Shown: positions 1 through 11,263, numbered from the stretch's first letter. The stretch: DNA of 64,000 nt from Panorpa germanica (GCA_963678705.1 OY783223.1:5766001-5830000), one strand, 5' to 3'. The notes: generated from the letters alone by a model not told the origin. A program made the numbers and translations.

Positions 1-79
1 ATGAGAATGAAAGAGGACTAGCGAAAATGAATGGAGAGGGTCAAGAGAAGAAGAAGCAGAAAAGTACTTTTTGAAATAG
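1..79 (+). repeat. Purine-rich retroelement fragment, inverted copy of 20337-20415
   Basis: Bases 1-79 are nearly the reverse complement of 20337-20415. The other copy belongs to a pyrimidine-rich block that resembles the non-LTR remnants elsewhere in the window. Here it lies in the presumed last intron of the RDH-like gene, ending about 10 bases before the exon. Confidence 0.55.
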
Positions 80-89
80 AAAGTCACAG

Positions 90-204
90 TAAAGTAACCG
101 CTCCTGGAGCAACTGCCCTTGATGAAACTAGCGCTAAGAAACTCTGGGAAGTGTCGTTAAAACTCGTAGGAATAGAACAGGATCCGTATCCGCTTCCTGA
201 GTAA
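90..204 (+). CDS. C-terminal exon of an RDH13-like short-chain dehydrogenase (partial)
   Basis: After an acceptor AG at 88-89, a phase-2 exon reads 37 codons to TAA at 202-204. The translated tail contains APGATALDETSAKKLWEVS followed by LKLVGIEQDPYPLPE. The known C-terminus of RDH11-14 type short-chain dehydrogenases/reductases has the same form: an acidic run, then (A)(K/R)(K/R)LWE-S--LVG-, and RDH13 ends in PLP-. These enzymes reduce retinal-like or other lipid aldehydes with NADPH; the substrate here cannot be told. The Rossmann fold and the YxxxK catalytic site would lie in exons left of the window. A polyadenylation signal AATAAA is at 441-446. The segment is richer in G+C than its surroundings. 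A long minus-strand frame over it is its shadow. Assignment rests on the tail alone. Confidence 0.6.
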
Positions 205-539
205 GCCCTAAAGTGTAAAAAGTGAAAAGAAGATTGTGTGGAGATAGTGAGAAGGAACAAGGAAGGGCAGAGTACAAACAGGAGTAGCAGTAGGGGTTTC
301 AATTTATCTGTTTCGTTTGTATATTTCTTTTTTCGTTTGGAAGAAATGAGAATAGATAGATAGTATGTAATTAAGCACAATGATATGTAATTTATTGATT
401 TAAAGCGGAAGAATGTAGTGCCTAATGGCAAAAACATTACAATAAATAAAAATAATAATATTAGTAATTGTATTGCAGTTATTAATTTAACATATGTGTC
501 AATAAGCATTACGTTTTTCCGCCTTAAATTCACCGACTA

Positions 540-850
540 CATTTCCTTTTATTACATAAACCATTTGACATTCTTAAAACTACATATCAAGATTTATCTC
601 TTTGTCGTTTATTTCTCTTCGTTCACTCTTAAATTCTGTCATCCATTTTATTCCCTTCTTCTTCCTCTATGAGGTCTACTCGCTTTCCAATTCTTCCCTA
701 CACCTACTCTAATTATTCAACTTCTTTGCCACACATCTTACATAGCTTCTCTTCCTCTTCAACACAGTATCTACCTTTTTTCTCTTCGTTCTTTAGTCTA
801 AACCTCGTGATCATTCTCTTTTCTTTACCTCCTTGATTTTCTAGGACTGT
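540..850 (-). mobile_element. Degraded non-LTR retrotransposon 3' fragment
   Basis: The plus strand is pyrimidine-rich because the coding strand is minus. Around 705-745 the minus strand reads CKMCGKEVE, then a stop, then LE. This matches the C-terminal zinc-knuckle of non-LTR reverse transcriptase ORFs (C-x2-C ... EH). Related blocks in the same orientation occur at 49250-49750 and 56400-56600 and share long stretches of sequence. The block is full of stops and dead. It lies downstream of the RDH-like gene. Confidence 0.55.
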
Positions 851-859
851 ACCAGCAAT

Positions 860-1875
860 TAAGAAGGTCTTATTATGATTTCAGTAACTCAAAAATAATC
901 GTTTTTTAATTTTCTTTAATTACTCTTATATGGTAACTCTTATTATGTTAAATAAACCCAAAATAACTGTGTTTAGCGGTGCATATACCGTCTGCATCAC
1001 GTAATTGTCTGACACGTTATGACGCGATTAAATCATTCTTCGAATTAATAATTTAGAAATATATTTATTATGAATAAATTAACAAAATACGTGACGTTCA
1101 ACGGTATTTGTTGTAAGAATCCGTCCTCCGAATGTTTAATGAACTCACGTCCATGTTGAAGTACAAAACTGAAGATGGCCGACCAATCAGTTACGTAATA
1201 ACAATAAGTTGTTCACTTATAGAACTAATTGAAGAGAATTTCCTATTTTAGAACAATAATTTAACTGTAAATTGATCTACTGTTGGTAGACCTGTATTGA
1301 CAAACGAATGGTCCAAATCAGTTCAGCCGTTTACCAATTTACAGCATTTAATTTTTATCTATATAGATTTGTAAACACCCTGTAGTAAAAGTTGTAAATG
1401 TACCAAAAAATATTACAAGCAGAAGGTCAAATGAAGGCATCATTAATGCAGAGTTATATAAAAACGATGACTTTTAAGAATGATCACTGAACTTCCATGA
1501 CGATTTAAAAAAATTAATGGAATTAATGAATTTGTAATTATTTTTAAATAGTTAGATATTACAGATAAAATATTCAAGATCATTTATTTGCTTCATCATC
1601 ATCGTTAAATATTAAATCAAAGAATAGGCAGAGAGAAGAAGTGAAGAATGCACAAGTGTGGAAGAGGAGCTAAGGAGCAGAGGCAAAGAGATACAGCAGC
1701 AGGAAAGAATGGAAAAAATTCATAACTGTAAATATAGTGCACGATACAAGAGAATTTGGGAGAGAGAGAGATACCGAAATACATACGAGAAAAAGAGACA
1801 TACTACGAAAAAAAATCAAAATTGGTTCTTACTTTTTCGGCACCAAGGAAAATTTTTCATTTTGTTGGCCCATGT
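860..1875. other. Gene-free AT-rich stretch
   Basis: No coding exon, RNA gene or clear repeat boundary is visible. The only open frame of note (1658-1885) is low-complexity, lysine- and arginine-rich, and runs into the MITE copy that follows. Confidence 0.5.
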
Positions 1876-2454
1876 AATTTTTTAGTGGTCGATTTTTCAA
1901 TTGTTGATTGAAATTGATGTTAATAAATGTGTATTGGCTAAATATCTAAATATTGACGGAGATATAGCAATTAAAAATTTGAATTGTAGTTTTACCGCTA
2001 GAAATGGTCGGCCATATTTGTCTGATGTGGAATGCATTTTAACGTCAGTTATTTGTTGAGTAGGTCAGTGCTGTCGTAATGTTTTGTAGCTGTTGGTAGT
2101 CAAATAATCAAGTCAAATCAAAGAATAATAAGTTTTTATTTTATTTAACCCGGCTAAGGCAGACATAATATTGAAATTTGATTGTTCCTTGAAATAGCTC
2201 TAAATAATATGTGATATTTTGATGTATATATTCATATAGCAGAGATTTATGAGCTGTAAGGTTGGTAACCTTGCACATGGATTGTGATGTCACATTTAAT
2301 AAATAAAGGGACAAAATGACTTTTTTAATTGTTAATATCTCCTAACATATAATGAGTTATTAAAAAATAATTGAACATTTGAGGTTCTAGTAACCCACTT
2401 TATCAAGATATAGTACACTTTTATAGAAATTAAGACATAGGACACAAGCCCATT
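1876..2454 (+). mobile_element. MITE family 1, copy 1 (5' end lost)
   Basis: The copy starts inside the element at TTTTTTAGTGGTCGATTTTT and runs to the 3' end GGACACAAGCCCATT. Forward orientation. Compared with other copies it lacks about 20 bases at the start and about 15 internal bases near 1938. No transposase is encoded; the family is non-autonomous. Confidence 0.85.
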
Positions 2455-2476
2455 AGTAATCATTACGACAATATAC

Positions 2477-2590
2477 ATGTGGAAAACAAGACCTATCCCA
2501 ATTCTGATGTGGAAAACAAGACCTATCCCTCTAATCTGATGTGGAATTAAGGTATTGTTTTCCACATCAGAAGTGGGATTAGGTATTGTT
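2477..2590. repeat. Local direct and inverted repeat
   Basis: GTGGAAAACAAGACCTATCC occurs twice in direct order (2479 and 2509 region). An inverted relative, with GTTTTCCACATCAGAAGTGG and a further GGTATTGTTTCCC, follows at 2553-2585. The block sits directly after a MITE end and could form a hairpin. Confidence 0.6.
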
Positions 2591-2984
2591 TCCCATATAC
2601 ATATATTATTTTATCAAACTGCTAATATCTATTTCACAATGTAAACTCAAATATTATTTTCTAGTTTTTTGATTTAAAAAACAACAATAATTATTTCAAA
2701 ATTTCGTTTAACGCTGCCATATTATTAAAATAATTATTTACCATGATTCCAATTTAAAATTTATGCAAGATTTGTTCATTTTTGATTCCAGTGAACTCTG
2801 TGATTACACAATTACAATTCAACAGTTTGATAACATTAACCGTTAACCAATGATTGTAATAACCTTTATAGAATGTTGCATTTCATTTCCCATATTTATT
2901 TATTTATTAAATAACAATTTGCATGACGTTATGTTGTCTTACACTTACATTTAGGGTTACCAACCGTCACAGTATATTAAAATT

Positions 2985-3077
2985 TATGATTTTTTTCTTG
3001 TCATTGTTATGGGCTACAAATGGTGAAACCACTTCACTTGTCAGGATCCGAGTGATGAATAAGCTGATGCGAACTAC
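2985..3077 (-). mobile_element. Old fragment of MITE family 2
   Basis: The stretch matches, with many changes, the interior of the reverse-oriented family-2 copy at 32978-33239 (TTTTTTGTCAT, GGCTACA-ATG, ACC-ACTTC-C-TGTC, GATGCGAACTA). A family-1 MITE begins directly after it at 3078, so the fragment was probably the insertion target. Confidence 0.55.
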
Positions 3078-3640
3078 AATGGGCTTGTGTCCTCATTTTT
3101 TAGTGGTCGATTGAAAACAATTGTTGATTGAAATTGATGTTAATAAATGTGTATTGGCGTGTCTATTTTATTAAATATCTAATTGTTGAATATCTAATTG
3201 TTGAGATATAGCAATTAAAAGTTTGAATTGTAGTTTTAGCGCTAGAAATGGTCGGCCATATATTTGTATGACGTGAAATCCATTTCAACGTCAGTTATTT
3301 GTTGAGTACGTATGTGCTGTGGTAATGTTTTGTAGCTGTTGGTAGTCGAAATAATCAAGTCAACTCTTAATAATAAGTTTTTATATTATTTAACCCTTTT
3401 ACGGCAGACATAATATTGAAATTTGATTGTTCCTTGAAATAGCTGTAAATAATATTTGATATTTTGATATATAAATACATATAGCAGAGATTTATTAACT
3501 GTAAGATTGGTAACCTGTAAACTTGTCAGAGTTCTGTTAAGAATATATCTCTTTTACGCTCTGTTGTATAAAAGAGATAGCAACTGGCAGTTGCACATGC
3601 ACTTGGAATGTTCTACAACGTTGAATCCCTTTAATCCCTT
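3078..3640 (+). mobile_element. MITE family 1, copy 2 (3' end lost, interrupted)
   Basis: It begins with the intact terminus AATGGGCTTGTGTCC. The family sequence breaks near 3515, where about 70 foreign bases carry a small hairpin (TATCTCTTTTA at 3546 against TAAAAGAGATA at 3569). It resumes at TTGCACATGCACTTGGAATG and stops near 3640 without the 3' end. Confidence 0.8.
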
Positions 3641-3644
3641 GAAT

Positions 3645-5370
3645 CCCAGATCTGGGTGGATAAGTTTTTTTTATACAAATATCTCATAATCTGGGTTTTT
3701 TTACAATTGTGACTAGTTTTCGCTTAAAACCTAAAAGAAAATGTAATACATACTCCTACTAAACCGAAAAAACGAATGCTAGTGTTTTTCTGGGTTTAGT
3801 TAAAATTTGTAGATGGAAGTACTGCTAACGTAACATCGAACGTAATTTGTTCCAGTGAAAGAGCAGCTTTAAAACTCCAGAAGGACATATTTCATCCTCC
3901 TTTCATACTTTTACCGATTCAAGCTTTTCTTGTTTTTCAATATTTTAGGGTTGGCAACCCTATTTACAACATGTTAAGTTATTTCACCGTCGACTTATGT
4001 TGTATTCTTCTTACCAAAAGAGATTCAACAAGCTAGCGTTGACACTTTTCTTTATTTTCAATTAATAATTCAGCATCTCGCGGTGTTAGTTTGTACTTTC
4101 ACTTTGGATAAATAGTTTACTGCCTGCTTGCATCTTCTCCATTCTTAAACATACAAAAAATATGTTTGAAAGCATTGCTAGACAAAGTTCGGTTCAAACT
4201 TAGTTATTTAGTAAATAAAGATTATTTAGGATGACTTAAATATAGCCAAACTTTTTTCTCAGACTAATAGAATATTAAATCTTCTTAAGAATGCCTTGCC
4301 AAACACCATTACCTATTTTAAATTAAATATTACTAGGTTTTGCTTAAGCAAAAACTTATATCGAATTCAGAAGTGAATCTATAACGGAACGGTGTAAGAA
4401 AGTGTAATATATATATCTTAAATTTCCATCGCTGCCTTATAAATGTGTGATTAACATTGAAATATACTGAATTAAACATCACTTAATAAGTTCGTAGGAT
4501 GACATACAGATTGACAAATATGATTTTTAGATAGTACCAACCTTCAAACGATATGTGTCAAAATTTCATAACCTACCAACCATTAGTTTAAAAGTTACAA
4601 TGATTTTAGTGATGCTACTTTTGTAGTTAATTGGATATTTTTTGTTAGTCAATATTGAACCTAAAGATACAGCAGATTGTTCTTTGCTTGCTATTTAAAA
4701 TTAAATAGTGCCATAGTGAGAGTTTGGACGTCTCTGTTTTAACTGGTGGTAGTCGTGTATTATGTACACTGCGTTGCAAATATGGAACACGAAGATCAGA
4801 GACGACTTCTTCGGCATACGCCATACGAAGAAGCTGCGCGCTGGAAGGAGCCCAGCAACTCGTTGTGCAATTCCATAAAATGTTGGAGATGTACAAGTCA
4901 ATATTAGATAATATAGAAAGATTATTTAATAAGAAATTTATTATTAAATAAAATGTTAATTATCAATTTGTATATCTAATCATTACCAATAACCAATTGT
5001 TGATTACTTTAACTTTATAACGCACTGGAGTTTATCCATGGTCCTGTACACAGGTCTGGGAAAGGGACTAATAGAAGTTAAATGGCATGGTTCCCTTTTT
5101 AGTCTACCAGGATGAAGTTCTAGTTCCGCTTTGCACATGAATATGCTTGCGATTTCTAGCCTTACTTTTTGATAAGGTACTAGTAACAAACTTAACTTGG
5201 TGACTTAACATTTTCATATTAAAAATGCAAAGAACTCTAATTTAAATTTTCTTTTCTAGGCGCACGTTTCTGTCATTATTGACAGTTAGTTTTGGGACTT
5301 TGTTTTTAGAGCTGCAAGGCATTGTGTTGTTAAGTGCGTCACTTCTTTCAGAACCATGGGCTCATATCTC
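3645..5370. other. Intergenic AT-rich stretch with one gene-like island
   Basis: Apart from the island at 4782-4951 no coding exon is supported. About 4535-4600 carries AGTACCAACCTTCAAACGAT and following bases. Related sequence recurs at 19675-19740 and, inverted, at 32235-32275: a short dispersed repeat. The minus-strand frame at 5004-5189 has no recognisable domain. Confidence 0.45.
4782..4951 (+). pseudogene. Gene-like island with a frameshift, unknown product
   Basis: A G+C-rich island stands out in AT-rich DNA. From ATG at 4782 one frame gives MEHEDQRRLLRHTPYEEAAR then WKEPSN..., ending after 39 codons. The other frame continues with EGAQQLVVQFHKMLEMYKSI then LDNIERLF to TAA at 4949-4951. 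Both halves look protein-like, and the change of frame falls near 4845, so a shifted, possibly retrocopied gene is likely. An AATAAA overlaps the end near 4946. I do not recognise the protein. A repeat-derived origin is equally possible. Confidence 0.3.
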
Positions 5371-5379
5371 TGCAACCAG

Positions 5380-5830
5380 TTGAGTTTTTAGTCCAGTTTC
5401 CAGAGAAAATAGAAATGTCAAATTATTAAAAAGGCGGTAAGGTTCCAAATTTTTTCTATTTATTTATATTAATGTACAACATATTAAGTTTATTGTGTGA
5501 AAATTTGAAATCGATTGGAGTAAAACTGCCGGAGATATAGAGTTTTAAGTCTTCACCTTTCTGGTCTAGTTTTGTCTTTCTTTGAAACTTTTAAACGCGT
5601 ATTTTTGTGACGTCTGCTGAGATTCGCTGTCAATGTTTCATTTCTTGATATTTATTTATGAAAATTTTACAAAGTATTCTTTAAATGTTATTTTATCATG
5701 TAGTAATTATAGAAATAATTATATATTAATTGTGTCGTCAAAAAACATGATCGAAAATATGCTTGTTTACCGATTTGACAAAATCGTAACCAAAAACAAT
5801 TTTCTTACAATATCTCCTTAATTGTGGGTC
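5380..5830 (+). repeat. Dispersed repeat, inverted partner at 62990-63670
   Basis: About 450 bases match the right end of the window in inverted order, including GAAATCGATTGGAGTAAAAC with CGGAGATATAGAG, and the stretch coding YENFTKYSLNVILS. The partner carries roughly 330 extra bases in its middle. The open frames in the two copies (5633-5821 and its counterpart) are preserved only as shared ancestry. Type unknown; no terminal repeat seen. Confidence 0.65.
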
Positions 5831-6879
5831 TAACGATAAAAATAGTTATAACCAATCTTATAGAGAACAAAATTTCCTACAACTTTTGTTTACAACATTT
5901 TTTTGTATATCTCACAGATACGGAGATACAGTGCTGCAAAGTAGAGTACTTCAATGAAAATTTCTATATGTATGTATATTCACTGTTGCTACCATAAGAA
6001 GTACTTATTGCATAGGTATTGCTAACTCATTTCTATACCTTCGTGGTGGTAACAAAACGTCAAACAAGAATTTATACCTACAAAGTTATACCTACTGTTG
6101 ATACCAGACTTTTATGATATTGAGTGTGACAATTTTATTTCTCTCTTAGCAACAAGTAAATATATTCACTGTTGTCTTTCCTGATTAAATTAACCAGGAG
6201 ATATTCTAATTAACCAGACTAGTCAAAGCAGTAGTTGTTGATAAATGGCATGCTTATACTGGTTAGACGGTGACCTACCTTTCCAGGGACCTTGAGAGAC
6301 GTCAGACCATCATGCCATGGCATAAATCCCGTTAATCAACTATTTCCAGTAAAGTTATTCCACCAATAGTTCACGATACTAATAAATAGTCGATGTATAT
6401 TAAGTGGGGTGAAACGAATATTATTATAAAATGAATATGTCATAAGATTTACATGTATTTTGTTTAGGGAAAACTTGATTTGAAGACCCTGTTAGCTGAG
6501 TACGTAAATAGATTGCTATCATAACAGAATTCTTTTAAATGGGGTGTATTTTATTCTGGAATGCGAGGCTATCGTGTGTGTATTGTCCCCAGTTTAATTA
6601 TTAATATATTGTTAGTAGTATAGCTCTCAAATGAACCAAAGTTATCTGTATTTTAGATTTAGTTGCTGTCCAGATTAGACGTTGATCTAGATTTATGCAC
6701 ACAATTTATGAACGTACTGGCGATTTAAAATTCGCACGAAAAAGTCTGTAGTTTGATATATTTGTGGTGCGAATATAATATATACGCGCGATTCTTTCGA
6801 GGTGCAGCTCTAGCCTAAGAAAAAGATGTCTAAAGTTTTGTTCAATCAATTTCTTTTACAGGAGACGCTTTTGTTCTTC

Positions 6880-7507
6880 AATGGGCTTGTGTCCTATGTC
6901 TTAATTTCTATAAAAGTGTACTATATATTGATAAAGTGGGTTACTAGAACCTCAAATGTTCAATTATTTTTTAATAACTCCTTATATGTTAAGAGATATT
7001 AACAATTAAAAAAGTCATTTTGTCACTTTAATTATTAAAGGGATTCAACTTTGTACACATCCAAAGTGCATGTGACATCACAATCCTTGTGTAAGGTTAC
7101 CAACCTAACAGCTCATAAATCTCTGCTATATGTATTTATATATCAAAATATCAAATATTATTTACAGCTATTTCAAGGAACAATAAAATTTCAATATTAT
7201 GTCTGCCTTAGCAGGGTTAAATAAAATAAAAACGTATTATTCTTTGATTTGACTTGATTATTTGACTACCAACAGCTACAGAACATTACCACAGCACTGA
7301 CCTACTCAACAAATAACTGACGTTAAAATGCATTTCACGTCATACAAATATGGCCGACCATTTCTAGCGCTAAAACTACAATTCAAACTTTTAATTGCTA
7401 TATCTTCGTCAATATTTAGATATTTAATAAAAGAGACACATTTATTAACATCAATTTCAATCAACAATTTAAAAATCGACCACTAAAAAATGAGGACACA
7501 AGCCCAT
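6880..7507 (-). mobile_element. MITE family 1, copy 3 (full length, reverse)
   Basis: Full copy of about 628 bases, from AATGGGCTTGTGTCC to GGACACAAGCCCATT, in reverse orientation. The terminal inverted repeats match for about 15-17 bases. A target-site duplication is not evident. Confidence 0.9.
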
Positions 7508-7509
7508 TT

Positions 7510-8390
7510 ATGGGATTACTTGATTATTTAAACCCACTCATATATGCGCTGTGCATTAGGTGCTTACAGATAAATTTGTCTAAGTAATTTTAAGATACTG
7601 TCTGTTTTTCTTGTGCGTTTGCGTAGATTTAACGTTATTTTGTTTTTTATAGTATTTATATTGAATCCGGTTATCTATGCTACTGTATTTTTGAGGTTCA
7701 CGTAGTTAAATTTCTCAATATATATTAGTATTAGTTTTATAGAGTATAAAATTAGGGAAACAACCCAATCAAGTCCATCTAAGTGGCTTTACTTGTATTT
7801 TAAGAAATTCACAAAGCAAAAGAATAATGACTCCACTTTACCGAAGCCTGTTAAGTATTCTGAAACACAGATAACGTTAAATTGGTTCCCAGAAACGAAG
7901 GATTCTTTCAAAACATAATTTCCAAGAACCACACAATATTAGACGTGATGGACTATCATGCAAATTAAAAAATAAACAAAATTAAAATGTTTTCAAGTTT
8001 TGTAACTGAAAAATAAATATTTTTGTATTTTAAATATTATCATAAACTAAAAATAATCATTAATTATTATGTCAATTGAAAAGAAACAAGAAAATGGTGA
8101 ATTTTAATCTTTAAATACGTGTTTTTTGTTTCTTTTGTCACTTTGATGCATAAATATAACCATTGCTGGGAGATAAATTTATTTTAAATAATCGAAAATG
8201 TTATTGGAATATATTTTCCTTTTAATTTAATTTATTTCATGTCGGCCCATTTTTAATCTTCTACTATGCTATCAGATTTTATAGTGTAACATATGTGACC
8301 TACACTTCTGCCTAATAAGTTTATGATTACTTAACTTGATAAAAATGAAACTCTGATCCGGATCAAAACCGAAGTATTAATCATAGTGTA
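7510..8390. other. Gene-free AT-rich stretch
   Basis: Nothing supportable is seen between the two full-length MITE copies. The stretch is AT-rich with frequent stops in all frames. Confidence 0.5.
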
Positions 8391-8393
8391 AAC

Positions 8394-9037
8394 AATGGGC
8401 TTGTGTCCTCATTTTTTAGTGGTCGATTTTTCAATTGTTGATTGAAATTGATGTTAATAAATGTGTATTGGCGTGTCTATTTTATTAAATATCTAAATAT
8501 TGACGGAGATATAGCAATTAAAAGTTTGAATTGTAATTTTAGCGCTAGAATCGGTCGGCCATATTTGTATGACGTGAAATGAATTTTAACGTCAGTTATT
8601 TGTTGAGTTGGTCAGTGCTGTGGTAATGTTCTGTAGCTGTTGGTAGTCAAATAATCAAGTCAAATCAAAGAATAATAAATTTTTATTATATTTAACCCTG
8701 CTAAGGCACACATAATATTGGAATTTGAGTGTTCCTTGAAATAGCTGTAAATAATATTTGATATTTTGATATATAAATACATATAGCAGAGATTTATGGT
8801 CTGTAAGGTTGGCAACCTTACACAAGGATTGTGATGTCACATGCATTTGGAATGTGTACAACGTTGAATCCCTATAATAATTAAAGAGACAAAAAAAAGA
8901 GACTTTTTTAATTGTTAATATCTCTTAACATATAAGGAGTTATTAAAAAATAATTGAACATTTGAGGTTCTAGTAACCCGCTTTATCAATATATAGGACA
9001 ATTTTATAGAAATTAAGACATAGGACACAAGCCCATT
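8394..9037 (+). mobile_element. MITE family 1, copy 4 (full length)
   Basis: Full copy of about 644 bases with both termini. A 68-codon minus-strand frame inside (8655-8861) has a decayed relative in the copy at 24066-24502. It reflects shared sequence, not a gene. Confidence 0.9.
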
Positions 9038-9203
9038 TTATATAAATAAAATTACAGAAAAAGCCAGATGCAATATTTTAACTATTATGTATGTACATAT
9101 AAAGAAACTGTTATGTCCACGTATATCAGAAACTATTCGTGTGGTATACTTTCTTTATTTAACCTTCGAAACTCCATAAAAGAAGAAGATTCTCCAAAGA
9201 ATA

Positions 9204-9508
9204 TTAGTATTCCATCTTCATAGTGAAAACTCTCTCGCGGACAAACCTGCCTTCACCCGATGATGCGGCGCTACTGATGTTGAATAATTCATCCTGATTA
9301 AAACCTAATAAATCTTTGCACTGATTTCTGGAACACTCGGTACTTGTCGAACGTAGATTGTAGATCTTCCTGAACATTTTGCAAGTCGAAAGAAGAGTTG
9401 CCTTCATCGTAAAACACGGCCAAGAGGTTAGTTGATGTCAATGCCTTCACTACTTGAACGGGAAACAGACATTTGACATTTTGATTTTTGGGAAAGTAAT
9501 GTCGCCAT
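9204..9508 (-). pseudogene. Frameshifted intron-less gene copy, unknown product
   Basis: Read on the minus strand, AACATGGCGACA gives a good start context with ATG at 9508, then MATLLSQKSKCQMSVSRSSS and a few more residues to a stop. A second frame carries TSTNLLAVFYDEGNSSFDLQ followed by NVQEDLQSTFDKYRVFQKS. After about 9300 a third frame reads GFNQDELFNISSAASSGEGR through to MKMEY and TAA at 9204-9206. AATAAA follows at 9154-9159. Protein-like sequence spread over three frames, without splice sites at the switches and with a polyadenylation signal, suggests a processed pseudogene. The parent gene is not recognised. A MITE copy ends about 170 bases downstream. Confidence 0.5.
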
Positions 9509-10460
9509 GTTTAATATGTGAGGTGTGTTTGTACAATCAATGACAATGAAATATTTTATCTAGCTAAATGTAAACAGTTTTTAACGAAATGGTTACCAGA
9601 TGTAAAGCTTTTGTATTGTCACTACTCTGGCAATACTTTTGGTTGGGAATAGTATAGATTAGTAATCAATAAGGTTATGAAATCAAGCTACAGTGATCTT
9701 AGAGAACATAAGTCCTAGAGAAGTTAATATTTGTAAAACTCTTTATAATCGGAAAACTCACCAAATTCTTTAGTAGCTAGTGACATTTTGACATGGTGTG
9801 ACATTTGTATGGTAGCTCGAAAACGGCTCCATAAATATTTTTGAAAATTTCCCATTTCGTAGAGAAAATAATTCTAAGACTTTTGGCGTCCCCGGATTTT
9901 TCCCTAATTTTCCTGGAAACCCGTAATTTTGGAAAAACTGGAAAAAAAGTGAGCACTTTTTTGCTGTATTACTTTTAATTCGTAAAAGATAGAAAGTTGA
10001 AATTTTGCATGTGTAATAAGGTATTTAATGCTGACATTTCTCAAAAATTAGAAATTCAAAAATTGAAAAAGGGGTGGGCTGAAGAAATTCGGGGGCCCGT
10101 TACGGAACTTTGGAGAAAGTTCATATTCTGGATTCTAGAATAATTAAGTATATTATTAATAAAAAAAAAATTCAAAATTTCAAAATTTTATTTGGGGGCA
10201 CGGGGGCTGTATTTGCCGAGAGAAAAAATTGTGCTAGAAAGTTGAAATTTTGTATATAGGCTAACCTTGGTAACTTATTTACGAATCGAAAAAGAAATCC
10301 CAAATTTTGAAAAAAAGTTAGTCAAATAACGCATATTTTGATAAATTGAAAAATTATTTTATTATTGTGCGAGTTTATTATTTCAATTTAAAAATAGAAT
10401 TAAATATGAAATGTAATTACGAATTATTTTATTGGATTCAAATCATACACGCCAAAAAGA

Positions 10461-10489
10461 CGTCGCTTTGCGACGGGGGTAAACTCTAG
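10461..10489 (+). mobile_element. Helitron-like 3' terminus
   Basis: A perfect stem CGTCGC-TTT-GCGACG (10461-10475) is followed by GGGGTAAACT and CTAG (10486-10489), then T. A short hairpin about ten bases before a CTAG end is the hallmark of Helitron 3' ends. Similar ends occur at 42252 (CTAG) and, inverted and altered, near 34485. The 5' end was not found; the body probably covers part of 9820-10460. Confidence 0.55.
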
Positions 10490-10651
10490 TTATGTATAAA
10501 GTGTGCAGAGAAATCTTGTTTCTTTGTCAGATGTTAGAATCTGAGTTGAAGAGAGCTCGTACAGCAGTTTAAAAGAAATAAAAGGGACAGCATCTATATG
10601 TACGTTATGGCAAAAAAATGTTTGGTTGAATAAATTCTAACACCCCAGACA

Positions 10652-10823
10652 CCCAGTAAACAATTTGGTGAAGTGTCCTATTTTGTGACGGTTCTATCAC
10701 TATTGCACTTCAATTATATTTCGCATCAACTTTATCTTCATTTGTATACTGACAGGTGCAGTTGTTTTGCCATTTGTTGCCGATAAAACAGACATTTCTT
10801 ATGAACGAAAAATGTTAACTGGG
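10652..10823 (+). mobile_element. MITE family 2, short copy
   Basis: Begins CCCAGTAAACAATTTGGTGA and ends TTAACTGGG, a degenerate form of the inverted terminus TGTTTACTGGG. About 172 bases, shorter than other copies because the middle is deleted. Confidence 0.75.
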
Positions 10824-11239
10824 AGGCTACTAAAATAATGAATACAAGACATACTGGTACTGAAAGTTTTATTTTAATATGGCATTTTGAGGCAAGACTT
10901 TGTTCTTAAAATTATTTCATAAATAATTATCATAAATATTTTAAAACTCTACCCCCCACCAAAATCCCCTTATCTTAATACTAAAATTATAGTTCTTATT
11001 TTACGTTTAAAATTTACGTTTCTTTTACGTAAAAAGTTATACATAAAAATAACTTATATTGAACACATGTATGTCTGTTAACTGTAATAAACATCAGTCA
11101 GTTATCTGCAATCAAAATGGCACTGAAAATAAACAAATTCATTAATATTATTTCTAATTACAGGTATTAATTAAATAAGAAAATATCTAGGACACAAACA
11201 TTTATCGTAGCAACAAACTTTTTATATTTCTATCAAAGA

Positions 11240-11245
11240 TTTATT
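11240..11245 (-). terminator. Polyadenylation signal of the minus-strand chitin-binding gene
   Basis: AATAAA on the minus strand, about 20 bases past the stop codon at 11264. Confidence 0.5.
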
Positions 11246-11263
11246 CCATTCTTACAACCTACT

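Larger units (their letters stand above)
9510..11235. other. Gene-free stretch downstream of the minus-strand chitin-binding gene
   Basis: It holds a Helitron-like end at 10461-10489, a family-2 MITE at 10652-10823, and AT-rich sequence without coding signal. From about 9820 to 10330 it has runs of A and G (for example GGGGGCACGGGGGC near 10195) that look like old repeat sequence I cannot place. Confidence 0.5.

Noticed and set aside
84-533. 149-codon minus-strand open frame
   Set aside because: Its 5' two thirds are hydrophobic low-complexity sequence, and the rest is antisense to the RDH-like exon and 3' UTR.
8655-8861. 68-codon minus-strand frame, with a relative at 24092-24283
   Set aside because: Both lie in MITE family 1 copies and diverge by frameshifts; other copies do not keep the frame.
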